64,000 nt of DNA. Origin: Meghimatium bilineatum. Its lineage: Eukaryota; Mollusca; Gastropoda; Stylommatophora; Philomycidae. The position numbers and the translations under genes were made by a program. The notes under the pieces were generated by a model that worked only from the letters and a program-made list of their open reading frames with translations, did not search any database and was not told the DNA's origin. Within the stretch, counting starts at the first letter, position 1. Every line of letters begins with the position of its first letter. Below are positions 1 to 11,500 of the stretch, one piece after another. The stretch is taken from positions 35,443,129 to 35,507,128 of the forward strand of contig CM067315.1 of the NCBI GenBank assembly GCA_034231615.1, given 5' to 3'.

Positions 1-217
1 TTTATGGACGACACCTCAATATATTTTACCGAATTCGACCAACCAACATAAACGTATTAGCCCAAGCTGCGAGGCGAATAGCTGCCTATTTAACGGATCT
101 GGTTTACATTCCTCGTTTAATCGTACATTCTCAGTTGTTTCTAGAAATATTCGTGCTTTATATTAATCGTAAAATTAATTTTGTGTTTAATTACATTTCA
201 CTTGTATTTGAAAATAG
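1..217 (+). other. Tail of intron 1 of gene copy A
   Basis: This stretch matches the end of intron 1 in copies B-E (for example 9200-9416) almost base for base and ends in the acceptor AATAG. Exon 1 of copy A should therefore lie about 1 kb before the window. I see no gene in it. Confidence 0.8.
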
Positions 218-311
218 AGAAATGTCCAGACGAGTATAAATCTGGTGATGTATGGTATTTAGACGATTGTCAGGTGGCGATTTGCGGACATGATGACTAC
301 GTTTTACACAG
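218..311 (+). CDS. Copy A exon 2 (SVWC Cys1-Cys3)
   Basis: The exon is 94 nt, with acceptor AATAG and donor CACAG|GTTTAAG. It enters in phase 1 and leaves in phase 2, as in B-E. Confidence 0.75.
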
Positions 312-724
312 GTTTAAGATTTGTTTGTTTCTTAATTTCAATATCTGGAAAATATAAGTCAATAATATCATGTTATGTATGTTCAGTGATGGTTTTTCTT
401 CCTGCATACACAGAGAGAAGAAGAGGAAGACCAAGAACTTCGAAGAATGTATCCACGTCTCTAGCTCTGGGCAATGCAGGCCTGCTTGCCAGGGACGGAG
501 AGGCGTTCAAATTATCAACGATGGATACAACATTCTGGAAAGAGTATGGTATTTGATATATACACACAGATCACATGTCACTGTGCCACAAAAATAAACC
601 ACCAAATGAACTTATTAAAAACATTAGAGAGAGAATTATTGAAAAGCATGTTTGCCTACGCCAATCGGCATTTGATTGATTGGCGGATTGATTGGTTTAT
701 TGATTGATTGATTGATTGATTGAT

Positions 725-820
<96 letters not shown>

Positions 821-892
821 GACCCCATAATTTCGCGAATAAAGACTTCGACATAGAATGAGTCTATAATAATAATAATAATAATAATAATA

Positions 893-924
<32 letters not shown>

Positions 925-3815
925 ACATAACCGGTTAGGGTCGTAGGTGTGTCGCATTGGATACATCAGCACAAAAAGCCCTACAAACATCTCAGCCATT
1001 CGGAAGAGTGTAGGAAAGTCACACCTTGACCATTACTTGATGTTATCAATCCAGGATTTTCTTCTTCCATCCTCGACTTTTCCTTATAAATAATTTTTGT
1101 AGTGTCTCGCTACATGTCCAAATTAAGCAAGTTTACGCCGTTTCACCACAGACAAAAGTGGTTCTTAATATTCTGCAAGTCTGTTTATTTGCTGGCGGAC
1201 AAATAGATTTATGGGTGTTTGAGTATTGGCGACAGCTGGTAAATCACATTATTGACTTTTTTGACATCTTGATTAAATCTCCTATTGAAATATGGTTGTC
1301 ATATTTTGAATAGCATATTTCATCTTCAACAATCTTGCGGTTTGTGTTTAAAGACAGGCCATAAATTATGTCAACAGTTGTGTGACAATTTTTATTTACA
1401 CCCTCCCAATCTTGTCAACTCCGTCGACTCAGTTGTAAATGAGTACCTGTCGCAAAAGTTTAGGGGGGGGGAGAGGTATAGACAGCAAGGAAGGAAACTG
1501 GCCACTCCACCTAATAGTTGCTGCGGCTTAGTACATATAGAGTTATTTTCATCCCCGACGGTAGATTGCTGCCATGGGGCCTACCTTTTTTAATCTTGTC
1601 AATGAGAGTGGGGAATAATGAAGCCCAACACCTCCCCCCCACTCCACAGGCTTAATTATGTCACAGAAAATGTAAGCATAAAAATACTGCGCAACCCCAT
1701 TGTAATAACTTGGTCCGGTACTATCAAATGTGTATGTACAGTACACACGCCTACATACAGTACAAACGCCTACATACAGTACAAACGCCTACATACTGTA
1801 CAAACGTCTACATACAGTACAAACGCCTACATGCAGTACAAACGCCTACTTACATTACAAGCACCTACATACAGTACAAACTCCTACATACAGTACAAAC
1901 GCCTACATACAGTACAAACAATAAAGAATAAATATAATTGGGAATTTTGAAAGTGTTTTTAAGTAGGGAACTGTTATAGAAGAATACGATATAACATATT
2001 CCACTGTATTTCCAATTAAAATCACAACAATTTTATAAGATTTATTTGTAATTGTTTTTTTTGTTTTTTTAAATCTAAACAATTTAATTAGCGTATGAAA
2101 AAGATATTATTTATGTCCAATTTTTTTACCCCCCCCCCCCCCTTTGTCAACAACTGTCAAAAATGTTCATCCTCTCCCCCAGTTGCTGACGTAATGTATG
2201 GACAGTTCCTTATTAGGTGTCCTTAATGTGCACTTATTAAAGATATTTCTTCATTTCAATAATTCGACATTGATATTGTTGTCACGACCTTTTGGTTATT
2301 CTTTATACAGCTAGAACGTTTTGGACACTTTCTGTGACAGCCAATCGGCAGTATTGACTGAGATGTAATATTAGGATACCACAGTGTTAAAACAAGCGTA
2401 TTGAACTAGTCACATTATGAGACTTGACTTAGAAGAATTTAGGCGTTTAACACAAATTATGTAGACGTGTGCCGGGTACCGGGTTACCGATAACAAAAGA
2501 ACACGATGTGTGTGTACATGATACAATTCATGTCGGTCTATTAGCGCGTCAGCAAAAACCATGTTAACAATAGCGAAACTTCATAAATTCCCCCGATGGT
2601 ATTGGCACGTAATGAAACATTTCTCGATAACAAAAGATATTCTTCAATGTACGTTGGAGGGTAGAAGAAGACAAGGTGGAAAGAAGAAGATATGGTTGGA
2701 TATAATCATAACTGGACAGGGTATGAAGTTTCCAAACTCATCGGGATGGTAGAGGATAGTGATAGGTGAAGATCATTCGATTATATGATTCTTACAGGAT
2801 AAGTGAATTATTTCATCTGTTTAAGTTATTAATCATCGATTATAATAGTGATGTTTCTTTCTGTTTCTGCGACTGACATTACGTCAGTTTTTTTCTGTGT
2901 TTATCTTCATATTAAAGTTTCAATATGTTGTGTGTAGAGTCTATTTAACTGTTGTTGTTCTTTTCTTTTGTTGATATTAATGCTTGATCATCTGCAAAAA
3001 TAACTTCGTTCAAGAGGTTGTTTATGTTGTCTTCTTCATTACTTGTTGGTGATTTTACATATACAATCGATATATGTGATGAATATCAAGGGAGATAGAA
3101 CACATCCTTGTCGCACTCCAGTGTGTGTGGAATTTATCTACACTGATTGGGTCATGTCTTTAAATATTCATTGAAACATGCTTTTCATGGATTCTATTTG
3201 AACTCAAGCATAAACACATCTCATCAAAAACATTTCTTTAGTTTGGTATGCGTACGATATGGCAATCTCAATAACGTTGAGACCTGATTAATGAATAATC
3301 GATGCTTCCGAAAGCAAAATTTAAGGGACAAGAAGTAAGAGATTTGTTGAAGACCTATGATCCGGAGGGAGTGATATGTGAATATAAGGATAATATCGTT
3401 AATGTAAATGATGTTGTCACGATCTTGTTGACCACTTTAGAAAATATACCTGTATCTTTTCCATTCCAAAATATTCTTCACATTTTCTATCGCTGCAATA
3501 TCTATCGATCTATATGACGTGTTCTTCAAAGAACGTTGTCCTCACTGTCATACAGTAAGACTCTAGATTCTGTGCCATCTGTCCAGTATCTTCTAATGTA
3601 ATGATTATTTAAATAAAGTATCTGTATTTTCTGACTTTATTAATTCCGACTCATCTCATTTGTTTTGTCACAGCTGCGGCGTTTATGTCCTAGATCATGA
3701 CAAGACGCAGTGTTATCTTCAGCACGACCATACACAGCAGTACCCTGGATGTTGTGAACCAAAACGCATATGTGTTGGGGACATTGGATTTGATCCAGAA
3801 AAACTAGTAGCATAA
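218..3815 (+). CDS. SVWC secreted protein, copy A (5' partial; exons 2 and 3)
   Basis: Two coding exons are present, 218-311 and 3674-3815. Exon 1 with the signal peptide lies upstream of the window. Exon 2 starts in phase 1 with the split codon Glu and runs EKCPDEYKSGDVWYLDDC, then QVAIC. Exon 3 completes a split Ser and continues to YPGCCEPKRIC and a short tail ending LVA. The eight cysteines fit the SVWC pattern. Exon 3 is identical at the nucleotide level to B and D. Exon 2 differs from D only in Gln versus Met just after Cys2. The copy looks intact as far as visible. SVWC proteins are secreted and, in arthropods, include the antiviral or stress-induced Vago family. A role here is inference only. 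Confidence 0.75.
672..819. repeat. (TTGA)n microsatellite
   Basis: Near-perfect TTGATTGATT array in intron 2. RTE-like LINE 3' ends elsewhere in this window finish in the same TTGATTGATT string, so it may be an expanded LINE tail. Confidence 0.85.
866..923. repeat. Palindromic (TAA)n-G-(TTA)n tract
   Basis: A run of TAA repeats is followed at once by the complementary TTA repeats, giving a near-perfect inverted repeat that could fold into a hairpin. All five units carry it. It sits at the 3' side of the minus-strand LINE fragment that follows. Confidence 0.8.
924..1206 (-). mobile_element. RTE-like LINE 3' end fragment (decayed)
   Basis: Read on the minus strand it gives residual C-terminal reverse-transcriptase sequence (the RMAEMF...DPNRL end) like that before LINE 3' tails. 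The longer version in unit B (10062-10490) includes KRRKLA and YGYEGWTLNADTERR, which identify it. Unit A keeps only the 3' part. Confidence 0.6.
1734..1921. repeat. 19-bp minisatellite
   Basis: About ten tandem copies of a 19-bp unit, CCTACATACAGTACAAACG, with some variants. Because 19 is not a multiple of 3, all three frames share the same peptides; the ORFs here are artefacts. Confidence 0.9.
2561..2752 (+). mobile_element. LINE C-terminal fragment in intron 2
   Basis: The translation contains RRWYWHVMKH (as in units C and D), ILQCTLEGRRRQGGKKKIW and a GMKFP segment. These parallel the WFGHVCRHDSLSKTILQGTVEGG...WTDNIKEWTG region of the RTE-like copy at 24882-25388. It is a decayed non-LTR retrotransposon 3' end. 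Confidence 0.6.
3674..3815 (+). CDS. Copy A exon 3 (SVWC Cys4-Cys8, stop)
   Basis: Acceptor TTTTGTCACAG, phase 2 entry and TAA stop. It is followed by AATAAA at 3829-3834 and again at 3846-3851. Confidence 0.8.
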
Positions 3816-3828
3816 ATCAATTGATGAA

Positions 3829-3851
3829 AATAAAAATGCAAGTTGAATAAA
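3829..3851 (+). terminator. Two poly(A) signals of copy A
   Basis: AATAAA at 3829-3834 and at 3846-3851, 14 and 31 bases after the stop codon. Both are conserved at the same offsets in B-E. Confidence 0.6.
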
Positions 3852-3864
3852 AGTTGCAAGCATC

Positions 3865-3932
3865 AATATATGTTCTTTGATGGATTTACACAATATGTGT
3901 TCTTTGATGCATTCACACAAAATTGTTTTGTT
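3865..3932. repeat. 27-bp repeat after the poly(A) signals
   Basis: About two copies of a 27-bp unit containing TTCTTTGATG and TTCACACAA. Copy number at this position varies from two to about ten between gene copies. Confidence 0.7.
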
Positions 3933-4185
3933 ATTGTAACTATTGTTTCTACAATTGTTGTTTCTATTAATGACCATGATGGCAGATCCAACAAGGGAGT
4001 ATGAGGTTGTTTCTATTATTTCCTATGACAAGCGAGGGGGAGCTTACTTTCATTTCCAGATTTGTGTGTCTCTGACATTCATATTGATAGGTAATATTTC
4101 TAGATATTGTTCAAGACAATTATATCTGGCCGCAATTGAGTTTCTTTTCACTGCCATTTGAACCAAGTCCTTCAGCTGGCATCTA

Positions 4186-4425
4186 TTAGTTAGTTTGTTT
4201 GTTCCTTTCGTGCCGCAAGCGATACATAGGGCAGAGGTTTTGGTTCTTCATGTGATATGGTTCTTCCGGTCCGCTATCTGCAGCTTTAGTTCCTGGATGG
4301 TCTTACAGCCTATTAATTCCCCTTCTTTAAGAATGGTGTTTTTAAGGGTTGTTTTAGGTCTTCCTCTTTTTCTTTCACCCTCAGGTGACGACATAGGAGC
4401 TTGTTGGTTTATTCTGTTTCAAGAA
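4186..4425 (-). mobile_element. LINE C-terminal fragment (GRPKTT type)
   Basis: The minus strand encodes GERKRGRPKTTLKNTILKEG followed by an IQELKLQ segment, typical of the extreme C-terminus of non-LTR retrotransposon ORF2 proteins. It is decayed and short. Confidence 0.5.
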
Positions 4426-4873
4426 TAATGTGGGTTTTACGATTGTGCTTATTAGGACACAGATCAATCGACCATAGCAATCGCGAAGAACACAACTACT
4501 TCCATCTTGAACCGGAACCGGAAACTATACGTCTCGCTATTTGAAACGCGTCGTTCAGCAGGCATTTATTCGCCTCGCTATTTGAACCAGGTCGTTCAAC
4601 AGGCATTTATTCGTTTCGCTAGTTGAACCAGGTCGTTCAGCTGGCATCTATTCGTCTCGCTAATTGAACCAACACGTTTTCCGAATAAGCAACCTTGTTT
4701 CTCACATCTGAACTTTTCCGATCGTTTAGTTTTGAACTGGGTGCCTATAAACAAGAAATGGGAGTGCGTGAAAGTGACGCCACTTTAACACACCAGATAA
4801 TTTTATTACAATTCACCAGCCATACGCTCAATTAAATGAAAATAAGAAATTTTAAAGGAAACAAGGACTGACT

Positions 4874-5057
<184 letters not shown>

Positions 5058-5160
5058 AACCTTTCCTATTGCCAAGACAAACTATAATAACACATTCTAA
5101 AGTAAGGCAATTGCCATGAGGTGGATAAAATATCTGTCTGGTTCAGACACACTTCCTATA

Positions 5161-5197
5161 GGTTGGTTGGTTCGTTGGTTGGTTGGTTGGTTGGTTG
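5161..5197. repeat. (TTGG)n microsatellite, short allele
   Basis: About nine TTGG units with one TTCG variant. The same locus in unit D is about 300 bp. Confidence 0.9.
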
Positions 5198-5423
5198 CTT
5201 ATCCAGCGTTTCATGGGCTCATCCGCTTTGATCTAATGCCATTAAACGGCACTATATTGCTGGGAAATCTGTGGATTTTTGGCACACCCCGGGACAGAGC
5301 CAGAGAATAACTATCACACCTCCAGGAAGTTAGGTTTCAACCTATGCACTACTCCTAGTCACTGTAGCCAAGATAGGGTTCACTGTGCTCATTTCCCGCC
5401 CCCAATTGACTACTGGTTATGCC

Positions 5424-5810
5424 GAACTCTACGAATTATACGAAGAATTCTACGAATTTCCTATAGGGAACATAAGACCAATGTGTACGTAAGAAATAAA
5501 GTAGAGATGTGTGCAGGTGTCCAGGAGCCATTGCTTTCAATAGTGAAACGACGAAAACTAGCATAGTGAGGACATGTATGCAGGCACGATTCCTTGTCAA
5601 AAACAATACTGCATGGAACTGTCGAGGGTGGAAGAAGCAGAGGAGGGCAAATAAAGACATGGACAGACAACATCAAGGAATGGACAGGGCAGGATATTCC
5701 CACACTCATCCGCATCGCTGAGGATATAATTCGCTGGAGGACTCTTTGTGCTGAAGCATCCAATGTGGTACCGCTACGACCCTGAAGGGTTATGGGTTTA
5801 TTGATTGATT
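5424..5810 (+). mobile_element. RTE-like LINE 3' end
   Basis: The peptide series RRILRISYREHKTN, RKLA, SKTILHGTVEGGRSRGGQIK, TWTDNIKEWTGQ and RIAEDIIRWRTLCAEAS is the C-terminus of an RTE/BovB-style ORF2. It is followed by CGACCCTGAAGGGTTATGGG and a TTGATTGATT tail. An in-frame stop after KRRKLA disrupts it here. Confidence 0.75.
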
Positions 5811-6058
5811 CCGAAGTTCTCTATTGCTCCAGGCATGCAACCAAATGTTCAAGTCAAAAGGATTGTCACGTCCAGAGTCACTGTGCCTCTATGATGGGTC
5901 TAAGCCATAGGAAAAAACAGTGCTGTCAGTTTCCTCTTCCCCAGTGCTGCACAGTACATCTCTGGCTCCCTCCCAACCACAGAGGGTGCATACATATATA
6001 TTCAGGTAAACATAAAACACATTTTAACAACAAAATAAATGCAAAATTGAATAGATGA
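5792..6058 (+). other. Conserved Cys-rich ORF of unknown nature
   Basis: An 88-codon frame with many cysteines (CSRHATKC, KDCHVQSHC, QCCQFPLPQCC) ends near a good donor, TTCAG|GTAAAC. Its ATG lies in the LINE tail, so the start is not credible. Unit B has an in-frame 6-nt deletion in it. It may be a fragment of an unrecognised element or an exon. No function can be assigned. Confidence 0.2.
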
Positions 6059-6282
6059 CGTACCATGAAGCTTCTATAAGAATATAACCTCAATATAACG
6101 GCATGTCATCCACTAAGGTTTTCTGTTGCAAGGGCGGTTTGTCTAGTGGGCCATTGGTGAGACCCACAGACGCAACCACATGAGTGCATCCCATTGAAGA
6201 CTAGAGATTAATATTTTAATTACAAGTTCCAAGTGTCTTCTGTTTATGTTTTGTTTATGATGACAGGCAGGCCTAATGGTCT

Positions 6283-6448
6283 TTTATTAGTTTGTTCCTT
6301 GTGTGCCGCAATCGACACATAGTGCAGAGGTTTTGGTTCTCCATATGATGCGGTTCGCTGCCTGCAGCTTTAGTTCCTGGATGGTCTTACAGCCTATTAA
6401 TTCCCCTTCTTTAAGAATGGTGTTTTTAAGGGTTGTTTTAGGTCTTTT
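6283..6448 (-). repeat. Second copy of the GRPKTT-type LINE fragment
   Basis: About 165 bp closely similar to 4186-4350 in the same unit (GCAGCTTTAGTTCCTGGATG onward) but truncated before the FLSPSG part. Confidence 0.6.
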
Positions 6449-6747
6449 ATTACTTACGCTTTATTGCATGTAATAATATTAAATGTTGTATGGTAATCAA
6501 AGAATTTACATAGCTGTGCAGTGTGTGCTGTTGTTATCTGTATGTCGATCTACCGGTCTATATTCGTAGTATCTTCAGAATATACACCTTGGAAGTTTTG
6601 ATAAAATTGCATCTTTTCATAAGGATGTGTGATCGAATTCGATAACGTGTTGACAAAATATGCGAGGCGAATGGATGTCATCTGAACTGACCGTGATCAA
6701 ATCCCGTCTATTGTCTTCTGTATCCTTGTAGTCTAATATCCTTTTTG

Positions 6748-6831
6748 TGGAGGAGCGCGGTAACCTAGTAGATAGCGTGGTTACGTATGTCATAAGGTTT
6801 CAGCGTGTAGGTTTGAAACCACATCCGGACA
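6748..6831 (+). mobile_element. tRNA-like SINE head
   Basis: An A-box-like stretch, GGTAACCTAGTAGATAGCG, is followed about 35 bases later by a B-box-like GGTTTGAAACC. This is the internal RNA polymerase III promoter layout of tRNA-derived SINEs. It cannot be a functional tRNA: there is no clear acceptor stem. The B-box region recurs at about 6866. Confidence 0.45.
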
Positions 6832-6949
6832 GAAAAAAAAAAGCTCTTGTTTTCAACATGGCTAGTTTGAAACCACATCCGGAAGGTAAAACACAAACGA
6901 TCCTCCAGTCGACCCAACTGTAAATGGGTATCTGATGCATGAGTTAGGG

Positions 6950-7112
6950 AAACATAAATGTTCAGTTGTCTAGTCAGTGGTTGACCAGAAACATAAGTGT
7001 TCAGCTGTCTAGTAAGTGGTTGTCCAGAAACACAAGTGTTCAGCTGTCTAAGTCAGTGGTTGACCAGAAACATAAGTGTTCAGCTGTCTAGTCAGTGGTT
7101 GACTAGATACTC
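6950..7112. repeat. 39-40 bp minisatellite
   Basis: About four copies of a unit containing GTTCAGCTGTCTAGTCAGTG and GTTGACCAGAAACA. The repeat is longer in units B and C. Confidence 0.75.
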
Positions 7113-8124
7113 ACTGAACAGCGTCGCCTACCGCACTTGCTCAGCAACGATTGTGCCATTCCTCCAACTACTGAGAACACGAGCCCTGAAGCATATTTTT
7201 CTAGAGGCTGTATGAACAGATCAGTACTTTTCTTTTCAAAAAGCGAATAACGCATGGATTCGAACCCCGACACGGTGGTCCGAGGGCGAATAATTAACAT
7301 TATACAGTCGATGCTTTTCATTAGCTGACGACACAGAACATACACAATGTGACCAATCAAAAGCCTGATCATCCGACCAGTGTGATCAAATTTATGATCA
7401 AGTTCATAGTGACTAGATTCCGTGAACCGCGATCTTCACTACTTTCTATGATTGTAAATATGTGATGTAACCAAACTGGGTTAACATCCGCGGTTGAAAT
7501 CGACGTGACTCAACATAAGAGGTGTATTTTATGTATTCAAAATGTAGTGCCCTGTTTTACGCCTTATAACTACAGTGGGTTGCGCCTTACCCTATTCTGT
7601 TTCAGAAGCTTTATCATAATTTAGAGAAATTTGCCAGACATTGATTTATATGTCTCATGCCCCACCCCCACTACTTGAGTAACCTCTACCAACTCTTTAA
7701 CTTAAATGCCTTCTGATAATTGTCTTCAGCATACAACGTCTGTCACACCGAGACTCTCGCCATTATAAGACCTACGAAAAGAATCAATATGTCTTCATAA
7801 GTGACGATTTATATTATTTCAACGCTTTTATTTGGTCATTACTTATACATTTTATGTCACCCGTCAACGCCCACCAACGAAATTCACGGTAATAACCAAA
7901 AATATGACTTTTGAAGGAATGTTTTATTTCTGAATGTAGGTCTCACTATGGCAAATGTCACGGTCAGGCTGACATACACGAGTACAGGTGAAAGATCACC
8001 TACACAACAACCTGTGACAAGATAATTATTTAATGTCAGTTTAATAACTTTGTATTTATCAACGCAATCACCAAGTGTAGACCTACCTACGTGTGGGTAA
8101 TTATGTTTAATAATCATACATGTG

Positions 8125-8132
8125 TATATATA
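8125..8132 (+). promoter_or_regulatory. TATA box of copy B
   Basis: TATATATA lies 73 bp before the ATG. The block from the TATA box through the short leader to the ATG is nearly invariant in B-F. Start of transcription is expected about 30 bp downstream, giving a leader of about 40 nt. Confidence 0.6.
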
Positions 8133-8197
8133 CCAGAAACACTCAAATTATTCCAATATTGAAACAGACAAACATTTCCTGCTAGTATCTATTCACG

Positions 8198-8282
8198 ATG
8201 TACACGTCGTTGGCAGCAGCCCTGCTGCTGGTGTTGTCTGTAGTAGTTGATGATGTTCATTGTGCTGTGTGGATATCTGATG
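8198..8282 (+). CDS. Copy B exon 1 (signal peptide)
   Basis: 85 nt from ATG to donor GATG|GTAAGA, phase 1 exit. The hydrophobic core AAALLLVLSVVV is clear. Confidence 0.8.
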
Positions 8283-8435
8283 GTAAGATATATTCCATAG
8301 ACTAGCTGGCATATCTTTTAACGTAGCATAGTAGTCACATTATTTCCGGATAATGTTTTACATGACTTTTTTGTAAAGCTTTTATAAGTTTTACATGACT
8401 TCGGCTTATATAAGTCTTATGTTATTCACGCATAT

Positions 8436-8533
<98 letters not shown>

Positions 8534-11500
8534 ATCTATAGAATATATATTGTTTTATATATTTTTTACGTTCAATGTAAAAATGTTTCATATTCAAACA
8601 ATTGTATTATTCGTATATAAAATATATTTCTGCTGATGTCTGCTTTTGACAACCCCCCCCCCCCTCCCCCTTATCAAAAAATATCACAGGTATTGTTGAC
8701 ATTTAATGGGAAAAAACCCGCACTTTCAGAAATGATATAACTGAGAACAATTGTGGGGTGATTATTTAGATAACGACAATCAACATAAACATTACGACAT
8801 TTTGCGATTTTAGAATTAACAGACATGATATGAACCAAGTCCGTTCAGCTGGCACCTATTCACCTCAAAACATTCAGCCAAGCGGCTGTCCACAAATTAC
8901 ATCAACACTTTACTGGCAATTATTGACCCCCCCCCCCTTTTTTCCCCTGTCAACAACTTGTGAAGAATTCAGAAATTCATCCAGCTTAATTATGTCAAAA
9001 AATTGAATCCCCACCCCCATACATAATATTTCTTTAGCAAAATAAGTTGAAATAATAACACAAATTTTTTATGATTTTTTTTTTACATTTTCAATTCCAG
9101 CACTTTAATTAGTGTATACAAGACCCGGTTTCTTACCCTCAACATTTATCAACAACTGTCAAACTTTTTCAGGCCCCTTCCTTCCCCGCCCCTACTTGTT
9201 GACTTACTTTATGGACGACACCTCAATATATTTTACCGAATTCGACCAACCAACATAAACGTATTAGCCCAAGCTGCGAGGCGAATAGCTGCCTATTGAA
9301 CGGACCTGGTTTACATTCCTCGTTTACTCGTACATTCTCATTTGTTTATTCGTGCTTTATATTAATCGTAAAATTAATTTTGTATTTAATTACATTTCAC
9401 TTGTATTTGAAAATAGAGAAATGTCCAGACGAGTATAAATCTGGTGATGTATGGTATTTAGACGATTGTATGGTGGCGATTTGCGGACATGATGACTACG
9501 AATTACACAGGTTTAAGATTTGTTTGTTTCTTAATTTCAATATCTGAAAAATATAAGTCAATAATATCATGTTCTGTATGTTCAGTGATGGTTTTTCTTC
9601 CTGCATACACAGAAGAGAAGAAGAGGAAGACCAAGAACTTCGAAGAATGTATCCACGTCTCTAGCTCTGGGCAATGCAGGCCTGCTTGCCAGGGACGGAG
9701 AGGCGTTTAAATTATCAACGATGAATACAACATTCTGGAAAGAGTATGGTATTTGATATATACACACAGATCACATGTCACTGTGTCACAAAAATAAACC
9801 ACCAAATGAACTTATTAAAAACATTAGAGAGAAGTATTGAAAAGCATGTTTGCCTACGCCAATCGGCATTTGATTGTCTGGCTGATTGATTGGTTTATTG
9901 ATTGATCGATCGATCGATTGATTGATCGATCGATTGATTGATTGAGTGATTGAAGACCCCATAATTTCGCGAATAAAGACTTCGACATAGAATGAGTATA
10001 TAATAATAATAATAGTAATAATAATAATAATAATAGTTATTATTATTATTATTATTATTACACATAACCGGTTAGGGTCGTAGGTGTGTCGCATTGGATA
10101 CATCAGCACAAAAAGCCCTACAAACATCTCAGCCATTCGGAAGAGTGTAGAAAAGTCACACCTTGACCATTACTTGATGTTATCAATCCAGGATTTTCTT
10201 CTTCCTTCCTCGACTTTTCCTTGTAAATAATTTTTGTAGTGTCTCGCTACATGTCCAAATTAAGCAAGTTTACGCCGTTTCACCACAGACAAAAGATGTT
10301 CTTGATAATCTGCAAGTCTGTTTCCTTGTTGCCGGACAAATATATTTGTCTTGTGTTCTATATATCTAATTCTTAAAAAACGTCTGTAACACTTGCTTTC
10401 AAACTGTCGAATCCTTCTTTCTGTGTCTGCATTGAGTGTCCAGCCTTCATATCCGTATACAAGTATACTTGCCATGACAGACGTCGCCATCTCGAGTCTT
10501 AGCTTAATCTCATTTTCCGAGTTGACATCATCACATATTTGGGACCCGAGATATTTGACGGTGATAACTTCTTCAAGTTTGAGACCGTTTAAACAGATAT
10601 TCGTGGGATCTTTCTTTAACTATTCACCTATATCTTGCTTTTATCAATGCTACATACTTTCCATGCCATATTTCTGAATTACTTCTTCCAATTTTGAGGT
10701 GTGTTCCTGAAGTTCAGATTCGAAACCAGACAAGAGATCGATATCACCGAGATAACACAAGCTATAAAGTGATCAATCGATAATAGTTATTAATGTCCGG
10801 AGATTTTGTAATATCTCCGGTATTATACATTGTTCAAACGGAAAAATCCACGGATAGCTGGCTCAACAACCGACATGTGAAAACCGTTATATATATCTAT
10901 TATGATTTTCACATGCGCCGTTAAGTGGGGGTGGGGTGGAGGTGGAGTTGTCCGTTTGGATCATTTGGGTCGCATTAACCATTGTCTGCCTGTGTCTGTT
11001 TAAGTTTTCATTGATGTCTCCACTCATTGTCTGCCTGTGTCTGTTTAAGTTTTCATTGATGTCTCCACTCATTGTCTGCCTGTGTCTGTTTAAGCTTTCA
11101 TTGATGTCTCCACTCATTATCTGCCTGTGTCTGTTTAAGCTTTCATTGATGTCTCCACTCATTGTCTGCCTGTGTCTGTTTAAGTTTTCATTGATGTCTC
11201 CACTCATTATCTGCCTGTGTCTGTTTAAGCTTTCATTGATGTCTCCACTCATTATCTGCCTGTGTCTGTTTAAGTTTTCATTGATGTCTCCACTCATTAT
11301 CTGCCTGTGTCTGTTTAAGTTTTCATTGATGTCTCCACTCATCTAGTTTTCGTCGTCCTCGTGTCTTGTAATCCAATCTTCTGCTGCTGTATGCACCAAA
11401 TGTTGATTCCACTCTCATGATATGGCCACGCCACCTGGTTTGTAGTCTCTCGATGTAGGCTTAACTTGAGATTGCTTTTGTTTCTTTCTTGATATCTTCG

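Noticed and set aside
400..597. Alternative third exon after a CTGCATACACAG acceptor downstream of exon 2
   Set aside because: In the phase required by exon 2 it meets a stop after about 16 residues and adds no cysteines. The longer frames there resemble decayed LINE C-terminal sequence (RRRGRPRTSKN).
5436..5763. Minus-strand ORFs of 74-100 codons over the RTE-like 3' end
   Set aside because: They are antisense shadows; the plus strand carries the recognisable ORF2 C-terminus.
7240..7300. tRNA gene on the minus strand
   Set aside because: Only a B-box (GGTTCGAATCC) is convincing; no A-box at correct spacing and no acceptor stem.
7884..8117. Minus-strand 77-codon ORF just upstream of each exon 1
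   Set aside because: Present in all units because the sequence is duplicated; no start context, domain or cysteine pattern, and it is not kept in copy F.
10887..11346. Repeated-spacer pattern that could suggest a CRISPR array or coding repeat
   Set aside because: Repeats are contiguous 45-bp units with no unique spacers, and the genome is eukaryotic.
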